Assembly: GCA_034231615.1 (NCBI GenBank)
Contig: CM067312.1
Span: forward strand, 6,311,747 to 6,375,746
Reading direction: 5' to 3'
DNA: 64,000 nt
From: Meghimatium bilineatum
Lineage: Eukaryota; Mollusca; Gastropoda; Stylommatophora; Philomycidae
Made by a program: the position numbers and the translations under genes. Below, piece after piece: positions 34,514 through 46,525 of the stretch. How positions within the stretch are numbered: the stretch's first letter is position 1; each line of letters begins with the position of its first letter. Under the pieces are notes generated by a model. The model was given only the letters and a program-made list of their open reading frames with translations. It did not search any database and had not been told where the DNA came from.

Positions 34514-37500
34514 TGTTGGCAAACTAAACAGTGTCCAGTCGGATACAGCTCAATGTCCATCATCGGAACTCCAGTTATTGAATAACGTAAATCGATCATT
34601 TTCTTATAGCAAAGGCAGAGGTCAGAAGAACAATGATATTCAAAGTCGGAGGAGTTCTCAGCAACAAACAGAACATTTGGCCAATATGAACAGAAGAAGA
34701 TCTGACGGACCAACTGCTCAAAACTCCCCCAACAGAATTCAGCAATTTCAAATTAAACAGATGTTATCAATGAAATCTTCACCGAATCTTGTGAAAACAG
34801 ATGACGAGTGTGATAAACGCGATTCTCGCGTGAGTCGGGAATATTCTCGAGACAAGAAACAGTTAACAAAGTCAAGCCCTAGTCTCCTGGACGATGTTAA
34901 CTACGAGCAGAAAAACATGGACATTAAGAGCCAGCTAGATGCCGCGAAGAGTTCTAATTTTATAATGAGGCAAGGTGGGTATGAAGATTATGGAGGGACA
35001 GCCTATTCTTCTCTGTACACTTCGGATACGGGTTCTTCCATGCAGAATGTACGCCGTTCCTTGCCAGCTCATAGTCTGCAGAGGTATCAGCCAGATTACG
35101 AAAACGTTAGCCACCTAGGGACAGCCCCGTTGCGAAGTGAAAAAATCTCAGAGATTGACGATATAGATGAGGTAACTGGTAGAGATAGTCACCCGGTGAC
35201 TCCAGATGCCACAGAATATGATCCTTATCGAGGCGCCGGTCTTCCAACCAGGGACCCTTCAAGCCTAAAATACATCAAAGTTAATCAAAATCACGAGAAG
35301 TATCCCTCATGGCCGGTGACGAAACCCAACGGAGCAACAGAACATAGTCAACCCATCAACTCCCGAGCTCAGTCAATGACTGACCATACTAGTACCAGCA
35401 AAGAATTTCCAAGAAAACAGCAGCTGGCTTATACGCCGGGATTGAGACCTCTTGCTGAAAAGAACAGCCCAACATCAGAAAGAAAAGCAGAGGATAATAA
35501 AACAAGAAATGGAAGTGATCCTGGGTTGAAATCGGAATTTGTGTATGGAAAGTATGGCCGTGTCCAGAGAAGAAATGTCGGTAACACAGAAGGTAGGTTT
35601 GATGATTTCTACAACAATTCCCAATCTGGATATCCTCCTCCAAATATGGATCCTGATGGACGCAATCTTGGAGACAAGGAATACATTGCCCCATCACCAC
35701 CAGAAAGGGATACTAAAGGCATTGATCCGACTGAATTGTCCCATAGACTGGGGAACTTTGATAGTTCAAGAAATGTTGCTATAGACAGCACATCTTCAGG
35801 GGCTAAACGTGGCCAGGGGATGTTCAGGCTTCCTAGCCAGGCCAACGTTTCTTCAACGACTAAACTTCGACCATCTAACCTTAACTTTAACACATCAAGT
35901 GCCTTATCTGGACAAAATGTAAATAGAACTGATACCGGCACAAGTCCTTTAGAGACAAGTTCTCCAGTGTCCAACACGAGTCAGAGAAACATGCGGACTG
36001 GCTTTCCCGATGAGGGTCAGCAACAACGACATTCGCCATTTTATGATCACAAACAGCATCCCCATCCGTACGATGGTAGTACTCGTTCACCGCTTGCATC
36101 TCCAAACACACATCAACCTTCACATAACCCCGTCCATCGTGTGAGATCGTCATCACAGAAAGACCAATCTAGCACGCCAACAATACACAGAGATAGAGCC
36201 AGTTCCTACTACGAACGTTCACCATCTAATCCTGGTAAATCAGTCATTGCAAATCCCACCAATAACATTGATGGAAACAAATCGTATATTGTCAAATCTA
36301 CACCTTACTATAACACAAGCACACAGACTGAAATATTGCCGTACGCAATCAAATTATCCAACCCTGCAAATGGATCTGCTAATTTGAAACACGCAGAAAC
36401 TCAAGCAGGTGGGTCTTCCATTGAAGCATCACCTAAAACACCAGAAGAACATCAAAAGCAGTTTGAGGAAAAATCTATTCAGGCAAGAATGTCTCGAGAT
36501 TTTGAACATTCTGATCCGTACAGGGGTAATAAAAATATGTCATTCGGGAACAAAGCACATCCTGAGGAAACCTTCAGGTATCCGTCATCAAAACTGGCAA
36601 CGGTTGAGTCGTCTCCCTTTAAAGGAATACATAGTATTCAGGCCAAGTATGCTACAGACGAAGTCTATGAGACTAGAGCTAAAACTGACAGCTACACATC
36701 CGCCGTTCCTAATTTCAATGACAACGCATCGATTCTCCGGAAACTGTCGGAAGAATTCTATGGTCAAAAACTTGGTATGATGTCAGACAAGCGAATGTCA
36801 TCATCTTCTTCTCAAGATTCTTCCAGGTTTGATCCAGCAAACCCGGTTTCTGTTCTACAGCCTGGAATGAGAGAGGCCGAATCTTACAGCAGTGTGGTTA
36901 TACATCATGATGAGAAGGTAGGCCTATTTGGTAGAGATGATTTTAGCTCTACTTCCAGCATTTCTGATTCTAGACATGATGTTTCTTCAGTTCTTTTGGA
37001 CACAAGTTCCAACTACAAGAACATAGACATGACGTCCACGAGAGGACGTAGCAGTCTAGACTCTTCTTATCCTAGTCACAAAGAACGAACTCACCAGCAA
37101 GATCCACAGGTGACATTATCAAAAAATGCCGTTGTACATAATAGGGAATTAAGTGCTCCTGTACCTGGCTCTAATTTCGTTCATTCTAGAGGTTTGCGCC
37201 AAGCAGCGTCCCCAGAGCCAAGTCGTAAAGTCTATGATCAAACCACATTAAGTTCTACTAGTTCTGAATCACCCCCGAAGAGTAACCAAACGTTTCCTCT
37301 TACTCAATCTACTGTTAGTAGCACATCGCAAGTCACTCCCACATCATCATCTGTTAGTTCTACAGTGACAAAGCTACCAGAAAAACTAACAGGTAATTTT
37401 AACGTGAATATGTCCAGATGTGACCGCCAGGAATCTGATTCGGTTTTCCTATTGGAAGATGACAGAGAACCTGATGATATGGCGGAATATGAGTTTAATA

Positions 37501-38573
37501 GGAAACCATCGATGAGAAAAGCTTACGGAATTTACGATGAGACAGAGAGACTGATCTCTCAATCCAAGATGTTGAACACATCTAAAAACACAACAGAAAG
37601 TCAAGCAATGCAATCGTGTGATATGAACGCACCTGCTTCTTCTGTAACTTCTAATCGTATGAGCCGTTTCTCTGATTCTTTAGGGTTAGGGAGAATCCAG
37701 GAAGAATCTGATGTTGCCAATGCTGGGAATGATTTGGATAATTCTGCACTAGGAACGCCAGGTTCTAGGAAAAATATTGACGATAGATTTCCTGGATTGA
37801 CATCTGATAAAGTGCAGAAGTACCCTTGGCAGAATGAGTCCTGGCTTAAAAGTCAAGTTAGCATACCCACGGAAAGTAACCTGAAGAGAGCTGCATCAGA
37901 GCAATTTGCAGTGCCGAAACAAAGTACTAATGTCAAAATTAGCAGCTACGATACAGATTCTGGAATATTTCAACGAAGTAGTGAATCTAACACTGTCATT
38001 CCTTCATCATCGTTCCAACATTATGACAAGAAAATACCAAATTCACCTTCCTGTGATGGTTTTCCTAGACGCCCAAGAACCACATCGGAGGATCTGCCAC
38101 GTTCACACACAGAACCAGAATTGACCAAATCTCACCAGGAACACGAGCAGCGTTATTGTGAGCGTGAGTCTGGTCCAGCAAATTCTAAAAACAGACCAGT
38201 CAACGTCACACAGTCTTCAGATTCCTGTGTGTATGAGTTGATTGGTGGAACCCAATTATCTTCAGAGTCTGTTACTGAGGTCATCTGTAAAGTCAACGAA
38301 AATCTGGCAAAGAGTGCAGAAAGAGTGGATAACATCCGGAGATCGAATTCATCCTCTTCAAGAAATAGTTCAGATTACATGGATATGGCTCGTGAACGTA
38401 ACCGCAGGGAGACAGAATGGACTCGTCTTAGATCTTCGGGCTCTCTGAGATACAGCCCAGACAATGACCGAAGGTCAAGTCGGAGCTCCTTCGCCTCAGA
38501 GAACCTTTATGAGGATATAAGCACTTTCTCTGCATCAACTCCCAGATCATCCTTTGCAGAAAACACGGACAAG
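34514..38573 (+). CDS. Very large internal exon encoding a Ser-rich, probably disordered scaffold-type protein
   Basis: A 4060-nt exon with an acceptor TTTTTATTGACAG ending at 34513 and a donor AAG|GTATGT at 38573/38574. After one base that completes the upstream codon it is open for 1353 codons, starting VGKLNSVQSDTAQ. No ATG start is needed here, because the frame is open through the acceptor and continues from the exon at 449-640. The product is rich in Ser, Thr, Asn, Pro and charged residues, with no membrane segment, signal peptide or catalytic motif. Visible short motifs include repeated SSPNLV/SSPSLLDD-type Ser-Leu blocks in the N-terminal part, TSTQTE (36315-36332), several SSTSS runs and a C-terminal stretch (SVTEVICKVNENLAKSAERV) that could form a helix. 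Codon use is ordinary and unlike the flanking repeats. It looks like a cytoskeletal or junctional adaptor. Shroom is one candidate because it has one huge middle exon, but I see no clear ASD1 or ASD2 motif, so no symbol is given. Read unspliced, it would stop at 38622-38624. Confidence 0.93.
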
Positions 38574-38650
38574 GTATGTCATCTTTTCTTTTCTTTACAA
38601 AAACATGTATATCTTTTTGCTTAATAATTTCTACATGCATCATATTGTTC

Positions 38651-39750
38651 TGTCATTGGAACATATTGTTCTATCATTTATTAAATCACATTGTTCTATC
38701 ATTTATTAAATCACATTGTTATATCATTTATTGCATCATATTGTTCTATCATTTATTAAATCACATTGTTCTATCATTTATTGCATCATATTGTTCTATC
38801 ATTTATTGCATCATATTGTTCTATCATTTATTGCATCATATTGTTCTATCATTTATTGCATCATATTGTTCTATCATTTATTAAATCACATTGTTCCATC
38901 ATTTATTGCATCATATTGTTCTATCATTTATTGCATCATATTGTTCTATCATTTATTGCATCATATTGTTCTATCATTTATTGCATCACATTGTTCTATC
39001 ATTTATTGCATCATATTGTTCTATCATTTATTGCATCATATTGTTCTATCACATATTGCATCATATTGTTCTATCATTTATTAAATCACATTGTTCCATC
39101 ATTTATTGCATCATATTGTTCTATCATTTATTGCATCATATTGTTCTATCATTTATTAAATCACATTGTTCTATCATTTATTAAATCACATTGTTCTATC
39201 ATTTATTGCATCATATTGTTCTATCATTTATTGCATCATATTGTTCTATCATTTATTGCATCATATTGTTCTATCATTTATTAAATCACATTGTTCCATC
39301 ATTTATTGCATCATATTGTTCTATCATTTATTAAATCACATTGTTCCATCATTTATTGCATCATATTGTTCTATCATTTATTAAATCACATTGTTCCATC
39401 ATTTATTGCATCATATTGTTCCATCATTTATTGCATCATATTGTTCTATCATTTATTAAATCACATTGTTCTATCATTTATTAAATCACATTGTTCCATC
39501 ATTTATTGCATCATATTGTTCTATCATTTATTAAATCACATTGTTCTATCAGTTATTGTATCATATTGTTCTGTCATGTACTGTATCACTTTGTTCTATA
39601 TTTATTGTATCATATTGTTCTATAATTTATTGTATCATATTGTTCTATAATTTATTGTATCATATTGTTATATCATTTATTCCATTGTATTATTCTATCA
39701 TATTGTTCTATCATTTATTGCATCCTACTGTTCTATCATATTGTTCTACG
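38651..39750. repeat. 25-bp tandem array, about 44 copies, next to the big exon's donor
   Basis: ttgttctatcatttattgca/ttca-type units in two forms: ending GCATCATA or AAATCACA. Units after the AAATCACA form often start TTGTTCCATC, suggesting a 50-bp higher-order unit. It starts only about 80 bp after the donor at 38574. Confidence 0.96.
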
Positions 39751-39889
39751 TGAAACATGATCTGCCTATATATACCTGGGAGACGGTTTAGACATTTTTG
39801 AAAAAGATTTGTGAAACTGGTTTGACCCTTTGTACAGTGGTCATTTCTTGAATTAAACCCAGAATCATTGTAAAATAAATCAAGTGTTC

Positions 39890-40150
39890 TATTTTGTCTT
39901 TTGTCTTTCCCCAGGTGGTTTGTGATCCACTCTTGCCGTTAAGCGTAGGGGTGATTGGGGCTCGGAGCTTGCGTTCTAAAGCCAGATGTGTGACATCGGC
40001 TGTGCTATGGCCGTGACTGTTCATGATGTCCCGGACGTTTTCTATCCATTTTTTCCGTGGTCTTCCTCAGGCTTTGTACCCTGATCTCATTTGGTTATAT
40101 GCTTGTACTAGCAACTTTCCGTGATGCATTTTCATAATATAGCCAAATCA
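39890..40150 (-). pseudogene. LINE C-terminal fragment (GRPRKKWIENV type)
   Basis: Read on the minus strand: GRPRKKWIENVRDIMNSHGH, then STADVTHLALERKLRAP. The GRPRK.W...V motif followed by a helix with A..LA..R is the usual last part of LINE proteins. A related, more decayed copy lies at 31495-31790 on the same strand. Upstream reading is broken by stops. Confidence 0.55.
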
Positions 40151-40529
40151 CTTGATCTGTTTTCTCCCTCTATGTAATCTCTACAAGGTATTATACCTAT
40201 TATTTCCCTGATATATTCATTTCGTAATCTATCAAGCCTGGTGACTCAGGCGGCTTTCCTCAAGCATTTCATCTCACACGTCGTCACTATCTTTCTGTAA
40301 TGTGACGATGAGAGAGACCATCAAGTGTTCTAATTACTGAATTAATAATCTCTCTTCTAGTTTAGAACTCAGTTGCGAAAGTGTATCATGTAGTGTTACG
40401 CCTCTCACCCACCGACCAGCAGACCTAGGTTTTGAGTTCATTCGTTCTTCGTGGAATAAATAAACATTATTACAGAAGACGGATGTTTCGGACCGGTGGC
40501 GCAAATAAAACAACGACACGATACATTTA

Positions 40530-40665
40530 CATTCTCTGGACAACATCCTGCTGGAAATCTAGTAAAACATTTGTCCTGTAACAAAAGAGATTTAGTAGGA
40601 AATTTGTCCTACTATAAAAGATATCCAGTGAGAGTTTGAAAATGAATGCTGAAGAAGAAGAAATA
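40530..40665 (+). mobile_element. 3' module of the GAA-tailed SINE family, with internal duplication
   Basis: tttacattctctggacaaca, tcctgctggaaatctagtaa, a duplicated ttgtcctgtaac/ttgtcctactat segment, gagagtttgaaaatgaatgc and a gaagaagaagaaat tail. Confidence 0.45.
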
Positions 40666-41004
40666 CAAATTACTTCCGTGTTCACCAAGCCACAGTAGAG
40701 AATCAGGGCTAATGTTCTGCGAAGGTCGAGTAATAGCGCCGTCTCTATTCAGCAAGTGTGGTAGGCTAATGTTCATGTTTGTGCAGTGTGTTTTAGTATT
40801 GTCTGTGTGAGGATCGACCGATTCATATTTATAGTTACTTGAGAATATACACGAACGACTACACTAAAGCTACATCTTTTGTATGCGGTGTGATCAAATA
40901 CGGAAAACTGGTTAACTCAAGTTGCGAGGCGATTAGGGGGGGGGGGGAGGCAGCAAAATGGACATCGTCCATTTTTTTCTATAATGATAAATCCCGAAAT
41001 CTTC

Positions 41005-42473
41005 TATATTCTATTATACAGTTCAATATTAGATTATACAGTTCTATATTCTATTATACAGTTCTATATTCTATTATACAGTTCTATATTCTATTATACT
41101 GTTCTATATTAGATTATACAGTTCTATATTCTATTATACAGTTCAATATTAGATTATACAGTTCTATATTCTATTATACAGTTCTATATTCTATTATACA
41201 GTTCTATATTCTATTATACAGTTCTATATTCTATTATACAGTTCTATATTCTATTATACAGTTCTATATTCTATTATACAGTTCTATATTCTATTATACA
41301 GTTCTATATTCTATTATACAGTTCAATATTAGATTATACAGTTCTATATTCTATTATACAATTCTATATTCTATTATACAGTTCAATATTAGATTATACA
41401 GTTCTATATTCTATTATAGAGTTCTATATTCTATTATACAATTCTATATTAGATTATACAGTTCTATATTCTATTATTCAGTTCTATATTCTATTATACA
41501 GTTCTATATTCTATTATACAGTTCTATATTCTATTATACAATTCTATATTCTATTATATAGTTCAATATTAGATTATACAGTTCTATATTCTATTATACA
41601 GTTCTATATTCTATTATACAGTTCTATATTAGATTATACAGTTCTATATTCTATTATACAGTTCTATATTAGATTATACAGTTCTATATTCTATTATACA
41701 GTTCTATATTAGATTATACAGTTCTATATTCTATTATACAGTTCTATATTCTATTATACAATTCTATATTCTATTATACAGTTCAATATTAGATTATACA
41801 GTTCTATATTCTATTATACAGTTCTATATTCTATTATACAGTTCTATATTAGATTATACAGTTCTATATTCTATTATACAGTTCTATATTCTATTATACA
41901 GTTCTATATTAGATTATACAGTTCTATATTCTATTATACAGTTCTATATTCTATTATACAATTCTATATTCTATTATACAGTTCAATATTAGATTATACA
42001 GTTCTATATTCTATTATACAGTTCTATATTAGATTATACAGTTCTATATTCTATTATACAGTTCAATATTAGATTATACAGTTCTATATTCTATTATACA
42101 ATGCTATATTCTATTATACAGTTCAATATTAGATTATACAGTTCTATATTCTATTATACAATTCTATTTATACAGTTCAATATTAGATTATACAGTTCTA
42201 TATTAGATTATACAGTTCAATATTAGATTATACAGTTCTATATTCTATTATACAGTTCAATATTAGATTATACAGTTCTATATTCTATTATACAGTTCTA
42301 TATTCTATTATACAGTTCTATATTAGATTATACAGTTCTATATTAGATTATACAGTTCTATATTCTATTATACAGTTCTATATTCTATTATACAGTTCAA
42401 TATTAGATTATACAGTTCTATATTCTATTATACAATTCTATATTATATTATACAGTTCAATATTAGATTATAC
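41005..42473. repeat. 20-bp tandem array, left part, about 73 copies
   Basis: ttctatattctattatacag, alternating with the ttcaatattagattatacag and ttctatattagattatacag forms. The array is split by the LINE at 42474-46525. Confidence 0.97.
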
Positions 42474-45400
42474 TTCTTCTTCTTTCGTTCACTTGAAACA
42501 TGTCTATATCTGTAATTCTGTCTCCTTAATAAAACTCACGGTCTTTTGTAGTTCATACAATGTCCCATAGAGTTTTGATTCCAGTGTTGTTTCCTCTGGC
42601 CAATATGTCTGCCTCAGCGTTTCATGCTCAGAACACTCTTGAAGTATATGTTTGGCACTCTGTGTTGCCTGTGCACATGTACACATGGCTGTGTTGCCAA
42701 TCTTGAACTTTGTATACATGTGACTGCGGAGTCGGTTGTGTCCTGTTCTGAGACGTAGAATTATAACTTGTTCTGGTCTGTTCATAATATGATAGTCATC
42801 TTGTGTTGGTGTTTGTGGCTTTCTTATTGACTTGATCATCTGTTTTTTCTGATGGTAGGTGATTGGTATATCTGGTTGGTCTTCGGCAGCACCTTCCTTA
42901 GCCAGTTGGTCTGCTTTTTCATTTCCTGGTATTCCACAGTGAGAGGGTATCCACTGCATGGTTATCCTGTACTGGTAAGACAATTCGCTAAGTAGTTTTT
43001 TCAAGTCTGTTAGTTTTTCAGACTGGAGAGCTTGAAGCACTGACCTTGCATCTGTCAGGAATACCACAGGCTGTAGTTCAGAGTTGGAGTTCAGCAGTTT
43101 TTTAGCTGCCACAATAATTGCCTGGATTTCTGCATCATAATTATTGCAGAATTTTCCTGTCGGTGTTCTGATTGTATCTCTAGGCTTGTGTGGATATTCT
43201 ATATATACACCTGCACCTCCATTCCTCACGGCATTCTGTGCTGACCCATCTGTGTATACTCTGACCCATATATCTTGTGGATATTCCTCATCCAGGAAAC
43301 TGAGGGTGACTGTCCTTCGCTGCACACTGTTCTGTTCGTCCTCGCTTAGTATTCCTTTCACATGGGTCTGAATGTATATTGGCATTCCATGCCTTTCACT
43401 CCACGGGGTTTGTTCTGGTACAGGCCTTAAGGGGCTGTCAACTTCAGGTAGGTCTGTAAGTTGTCTGCGGAGTCGTTTAGCTTGATGGATAAAGCTGCTT
43501 CTTTTCAGTCGTCCCATTGCTAGATTTTGGAATCTTTCCTTCATTGGATGACTTGGCATACACTGAAACTTTTCTGCCTGAATTAGTACTTTTGTGTCTC
43601 TGCGTTCACCAAGTGTTTGCATTCTTCCCATTTTCTGCATCTCTGCTATGGGTGTTGATTTCATTGCTCCCAACATTATTCTAAGTGCCTGGTTTTGCAC
43701 TTTATCTAGATCTTGTAATGTTGTGTTTGATGCAGGACACCACGCAGCTGAACCATATTCCAGGTGTGGTCTTATGCCTTGCTGATAAACTTTACTGAGT
43801 ATATTTCCACTGGCTCCCCATGTGGTTCCACTTAGTTTTCTCAGGATAGCTAGCTTCCTCCTGGCTTTTGTTGTTGCTTTGTTTATGTGCTGCTTCCATG
43901 TCAGCTTATCATCAAAAGTAACTCCGAGGTATGTGGGTAGTTTGTCTTCTTTCAAGAGCTCTCCATCTATCTTGATATGACCAGCTTTTTGTTTTGGTGA
44001 GAGGGTAAAGAGTGTAGTGCTGCACTTATCTGTGTTAATGCTGACGCACCATCTATTTGCCCATAAGGTTAGGGCATCGATAGCTCTTTGTATTTGTTTA
44101 GTGGCCACTGTTGCATGTTCTTCCGTGCACCAGATCACCAGGTCGTCAGCATACATTGCCACTTTGATCCCGTGTGGTAGTTCAGCAACTAGGTCATTGA
44201 TGTAAACCAAGAAAAGTGTGGGTGACAGGACTCCTCCCTGGGGGACTCCATGACGCAGTAGAACTTTCTTGCTCTTGCGACCATCTAATTGTACCCTGGC
44301 TCTTCTATTATGCAGGTATGTTTTTACCCATTTGTACATTCTTGAGCTAACCCTGCAATTTCGCAATTTCTTTAGGAGCCCTTCTTTCCAGACCTTATCA
44401 AATGCTTTCCTGAGGTCTATCCATGCTGCTAGTACCAGTTTCTTTTCTTGGAAGGCATCCTCAATCTCTTGGGAGAGGTAGGTTGCCTGATCTTCAGTAG
44501 AGTAGCACTGTCTGAAACCTGCTTGCTGTGATACCAGAAGGTTTTCACTTTCAAGGTACCACTGCATCCTAAGATTGATAATGCGTTCCATTGTTTTACA
44601 TAGACAGCTTGTGAGGCTGATGGGCCTGTAGTTGGAGACTGTGTTGCCATCTTTTCCTGATTTGAGGAGTGGTATCATTATTGCTTCTCTCCACGCCTGT
44701 GGTACATTACCTGTGGACCAGCTTGTGTTAAAGATCTGCAGTAGCTTTGCTCTTGCTGCAATTCCCAGGTTTCTAATCATTTCATTGGACACTCCATCAG
44801 CTCCAGGGGACTTTTTCATTTTCAATTTGGATATTGCATGCTCCAGTTCTCTCATTGTGATTGGTGCCTCCATGACGTCAGGTATAGGTTCGCCTTGTCC
44901 AATATTTTTCTGGTTCTCTCGAACCTCCTGTTGTTTGTCTGGGCTGACTTTGACGTTATTGTCTTCTGCAAAGGAATCTGCAAAGTAATCAGCTGCATGT
45001 TTACCTGTTAAAATGTTTCTATCTTTATAAAGTGTGATCCTCTTATTTCTCCCTGTACCTTCATCATTTAGTTGTTTTACAAGTTTCCATAATTTCCTAG
45101 TATCTCTTTCTAGGTTCAGCGACTCTGTTTTTTCTTTCCAGCTGCTCCGCCTGGCTTGTAACTTGGCTCTTTGAAATTTAGCCTTTGTTTGCTGATATTT
45201 GTTGTGATGTTCTTGGCTAGGTCTGTTCTCAGCCTGCTGTCTAGATGTTTCCATCTCATTTTGCAGCTTTTCCAGTTCATCATTCCAGTAGGGTTTGTAG
45301 TTTTTGCGTGCCCCCCTGGGTATGGTTTTACTAGCAGCTTGTAGTATACATCTATTAAATTCACTCACTGCTCTATTGATGTCTTTGTCCAAGTTCATGT

Positions 45401-46525
45401 CCTTAGCTAGAACACTGGTTAAATGCTGGTACATTTTCCAGTCTGCCCTTTTATAGTTCCACCTAGTGAGCGTGCTGCTGTCCTTGGAAAATTCATTGTG
45501 GATTTCCAGAAATACTGGTCTGTGGTCACTACCTCCAAGCTGCTTTCCAACAACACGTGTGATGTTCCATTCCAAGCCAGGTGAGTGGAATGCCAGGTCT
45601 GGTGTAGAGGTGGTGTGCCATGCTCTCGAGTAGAAGGTTGGCGAGTCTGCTGGCTGGTTAATAAGGATGAGATTATTTTCATCCTGCCAGCTCTCAAGTT
45701 CCTCACCTCTCTTGTCGATATGATCGTAGCCCCAGCTCTGAGAGTGGCTGTTGAAGTCACCACACACCATAAGTCTCTCTTTGTCTGGAATTGTGTCTAG
45801 TGCCAATGGTTTATCATTTGGGCAGTAGTAGTTCAGGAGATGGAATTCTGCACTGTCTGTTTTTAGGTGGAGCATCTGGTATTCTGCCCCTTCCATATAT
45901 ACTTCAAGCTGACATGCGCTGATATTGTTTTTAACAAGTGTCAGAATTCCACCCTTTCGCCTGTCCTTTCTGTCAGACCGGTAGCACTGGTAGCCTCTGA
46001 TTTTGAAGGCTATGTCGCTGCTGAGGTGTGTTTCTTGGATACAGCATATACTAACTTGTTCTTCACTGAGGACATTTTCAAGTTCCAATTTTTTGCTGTA
46101 TCCATCTCTTTTACTGTTGACACCCTCAGCATTCCAGTGCATTATTTTTATTGGTTGTTTGTTTGTTTGGCCAGTAGCTCTATTCCCTTGCCTCCTGGCT
46201 CCTCGGGGCAATTGAGAAGGACTTCCAGTAACTGAGGTTGGGCCCTTTCGAGGTATAGGGCCCGGCACCGTCCCTGCCTGAACGTCCGCCACAGGGCAGG
46301 CACCATAACTATTTCTAGATGTAGACATGTTTCCATTGTGTTATGTGCGTGGCATCCTGATTATCTGTGCGCCTTTTGGCTGGATGCCTCCGTCTTCAGC
46401 ACTCTGCTTACTAGGGCAGGACTATGGTCCTGCTCGAGTGGGACTGCCCGACCAGTCTTAGTTTCCAGCCCCTGATGGCTGAACTAAGCCCCATCACCTC
46501 TGCACGGTGCTGGTCTCGATGGGGT
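42474..46525 (-). mobile_element. Non-LTR retrotransposon (I/Nimb/Ingi-like, APE-RT-RNase H), apparently intact, inserted in a 20-bp satellite
   Basis: A 4052-bp minus-strand element interrupts a 20-bp tandem array: array sequence ends at 42473 and resumes at 46526. The 11-mer ttagattatac is present on both sides (42463-42473 and 46526-46536), as a target-site duplication would give, although the array itself also supplies this word. The 5' end is at the right (about 197 bp of leader before the ORF). The 3' end is at the left and finishes in a short GAA repeat, not poly(A). It carries one long ORF and no separate gag-like ORF1, so it is either a single-ORF element or 5'-truncated just before ORF2. 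It lies antisense to the host gene, in an intron. Confidence 0.92.
42504..46328 (-). CDS. Retrotransposon polyprotein: AP endonuclease, reverse transcriptase, RNase H
   Basis: An uninterrupted 1274-residue protein that would carry out target-primed reverse transcription of the element. Domains in order: an exonuclease-endonuclease-phosphatase endonuclease at about 60-278 with HWNAEG (65-70), QETH (98-101), GDFN (190-193) and SDHRP (267-271); reverse transcriptase at about 490-780 with SNYRPISL (565-572), QQAGFR (601-606), the GVPQGGVLSP block (694-703) and the catalytic YADD (726-729); the downstream GIRPHLEYGS motif (851-860) typical of I/Jockey-type LINEs; RNase H at about 1020-1150 with its four acidic residues D1027 (YTDGS), E1067, D1093 and D1140 (GNEKAD); and a C-terminal Cys/His cluster (C1216, C1218, H1227, C1232). 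All key residues are present, so the copy may be recent and active. The start chosen is the first Met of the open frame; the residues before about 58 are Pro/Gly/Arg-rich and may not all be translated. Confidence 0.95.
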   Translation of the reverse strand: MSTSRNSYGACPVADVQAGTVPGPIPRKGPTSVTGSPSQLPRGARRQGNRATGQTNKQPIKIMHWNAEGVNSKRDGYSKKLELENVLSEEQVSICCIQETHLSSDIAFKIRGYQCYRSDRKDRRKGGILTLVKNNISACQLEVYMEGAEYQMLHLKTDSAEFHLLNYYCPNDKPLALDTIPDKERLMVCGDFNSHSQSWGYDHIDKRGEELESWQDENNLILINQPADSPTFYSRAWHTTSTPDLAFHSPGLEWNITRVVGKQLGGSDHRPVFLEIHNEFSKDSSTLTRWNYKRADWKMYQHLTSVLAKDMNLDKDINRAVSEFNRCILQAASKTIPRGARKNYKPYWNDELEKLQNEMETSRQQAENRPSQEHHNKYQQTKAKFQRAKLQARRSSWKEKTESLNLERDTRKLWKLVKQLNDEGTGRNKRITLYKDRNILTGKHAADYFADSFAEDNNVKVSPDKQQEVRENQKNIGQGEPIPDVMEAPITMRELEHAISKLKMKKSPGADGVSNEMIRNLGIAARAKLLQIFNTSWSTGNVPQAWREAIMIPLLKSGKDGNTVSNYRPISLTSCLCKTMERIINLRMQWYLESENLLVSQQAGFRQCYSTEDQATYLSQEIEDAFQEKKLVLAAWIDLRKAFDKVWKEGLLKKLRNCRVSSRMYKWVKTYLHNRRARVQLDGRKSKKVLLRHGVPQGGVLSPTLFLVYINDLVAELPHGIKVAMYADDLVIWCTEEHATVATKQIQRAIDALTLWANRWCVSINTDKCSTTLFTLSPKQKAGHIKIDGELLKEDKLPTYLGVTFDDKLTWKQHINKATTKARRKLAILRKLSGTTWGASGNILSKVYQQGIRPHLEYGSAAWCPASNTTLQDLDKVQNQALRIMLGAMKSTPIAEMQKMGRMQTLGERRDTKVLIQAEKFQCMPSHPMKERFQNLAMGRLKRSSFIHQAKRLRRQLTDLPEVDSPLRPVPEQTPWSERHGMPIYIQTHVKGILSEDEQNSVQRRTVTLSFLDEEYPQDIWVRVYTDGSAQNAVRNGGAGVYIEYPHKPRDTIRTPTGKFCNNYDAEIQAIIVAAKKLLNSNSELQPVVFLTDARSVLQALQSEKLTDLKKLLSELSYQYRITMQWIPSHCGIPGNEKADQLAKEGAAEDQPDIPITYHQKKQMIKSIRKPQTPTQDDYHIMNRPEQVIILRLRTGHNRLRSHMYTKFKIGNTAMCTCAQATQSAKHILQECSEHETLRQTYWPEETTLESKLYGTLYELQKTVSFIKETELQI

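Noticed and set aside
35389..38643. Short frames on both strands inside the big exon
   Set aside because: Shadows of the 1353-codon host frame.
40839..41561. A 240-codon plus-strand frame
   Set aside because: Reading through the 20-bp array; starts in low-complexity sequence.
43144..46235. Several plus-strand frames of 60 to 122 codons
   Set aside because: Antisense shadows of the LINE ORF.
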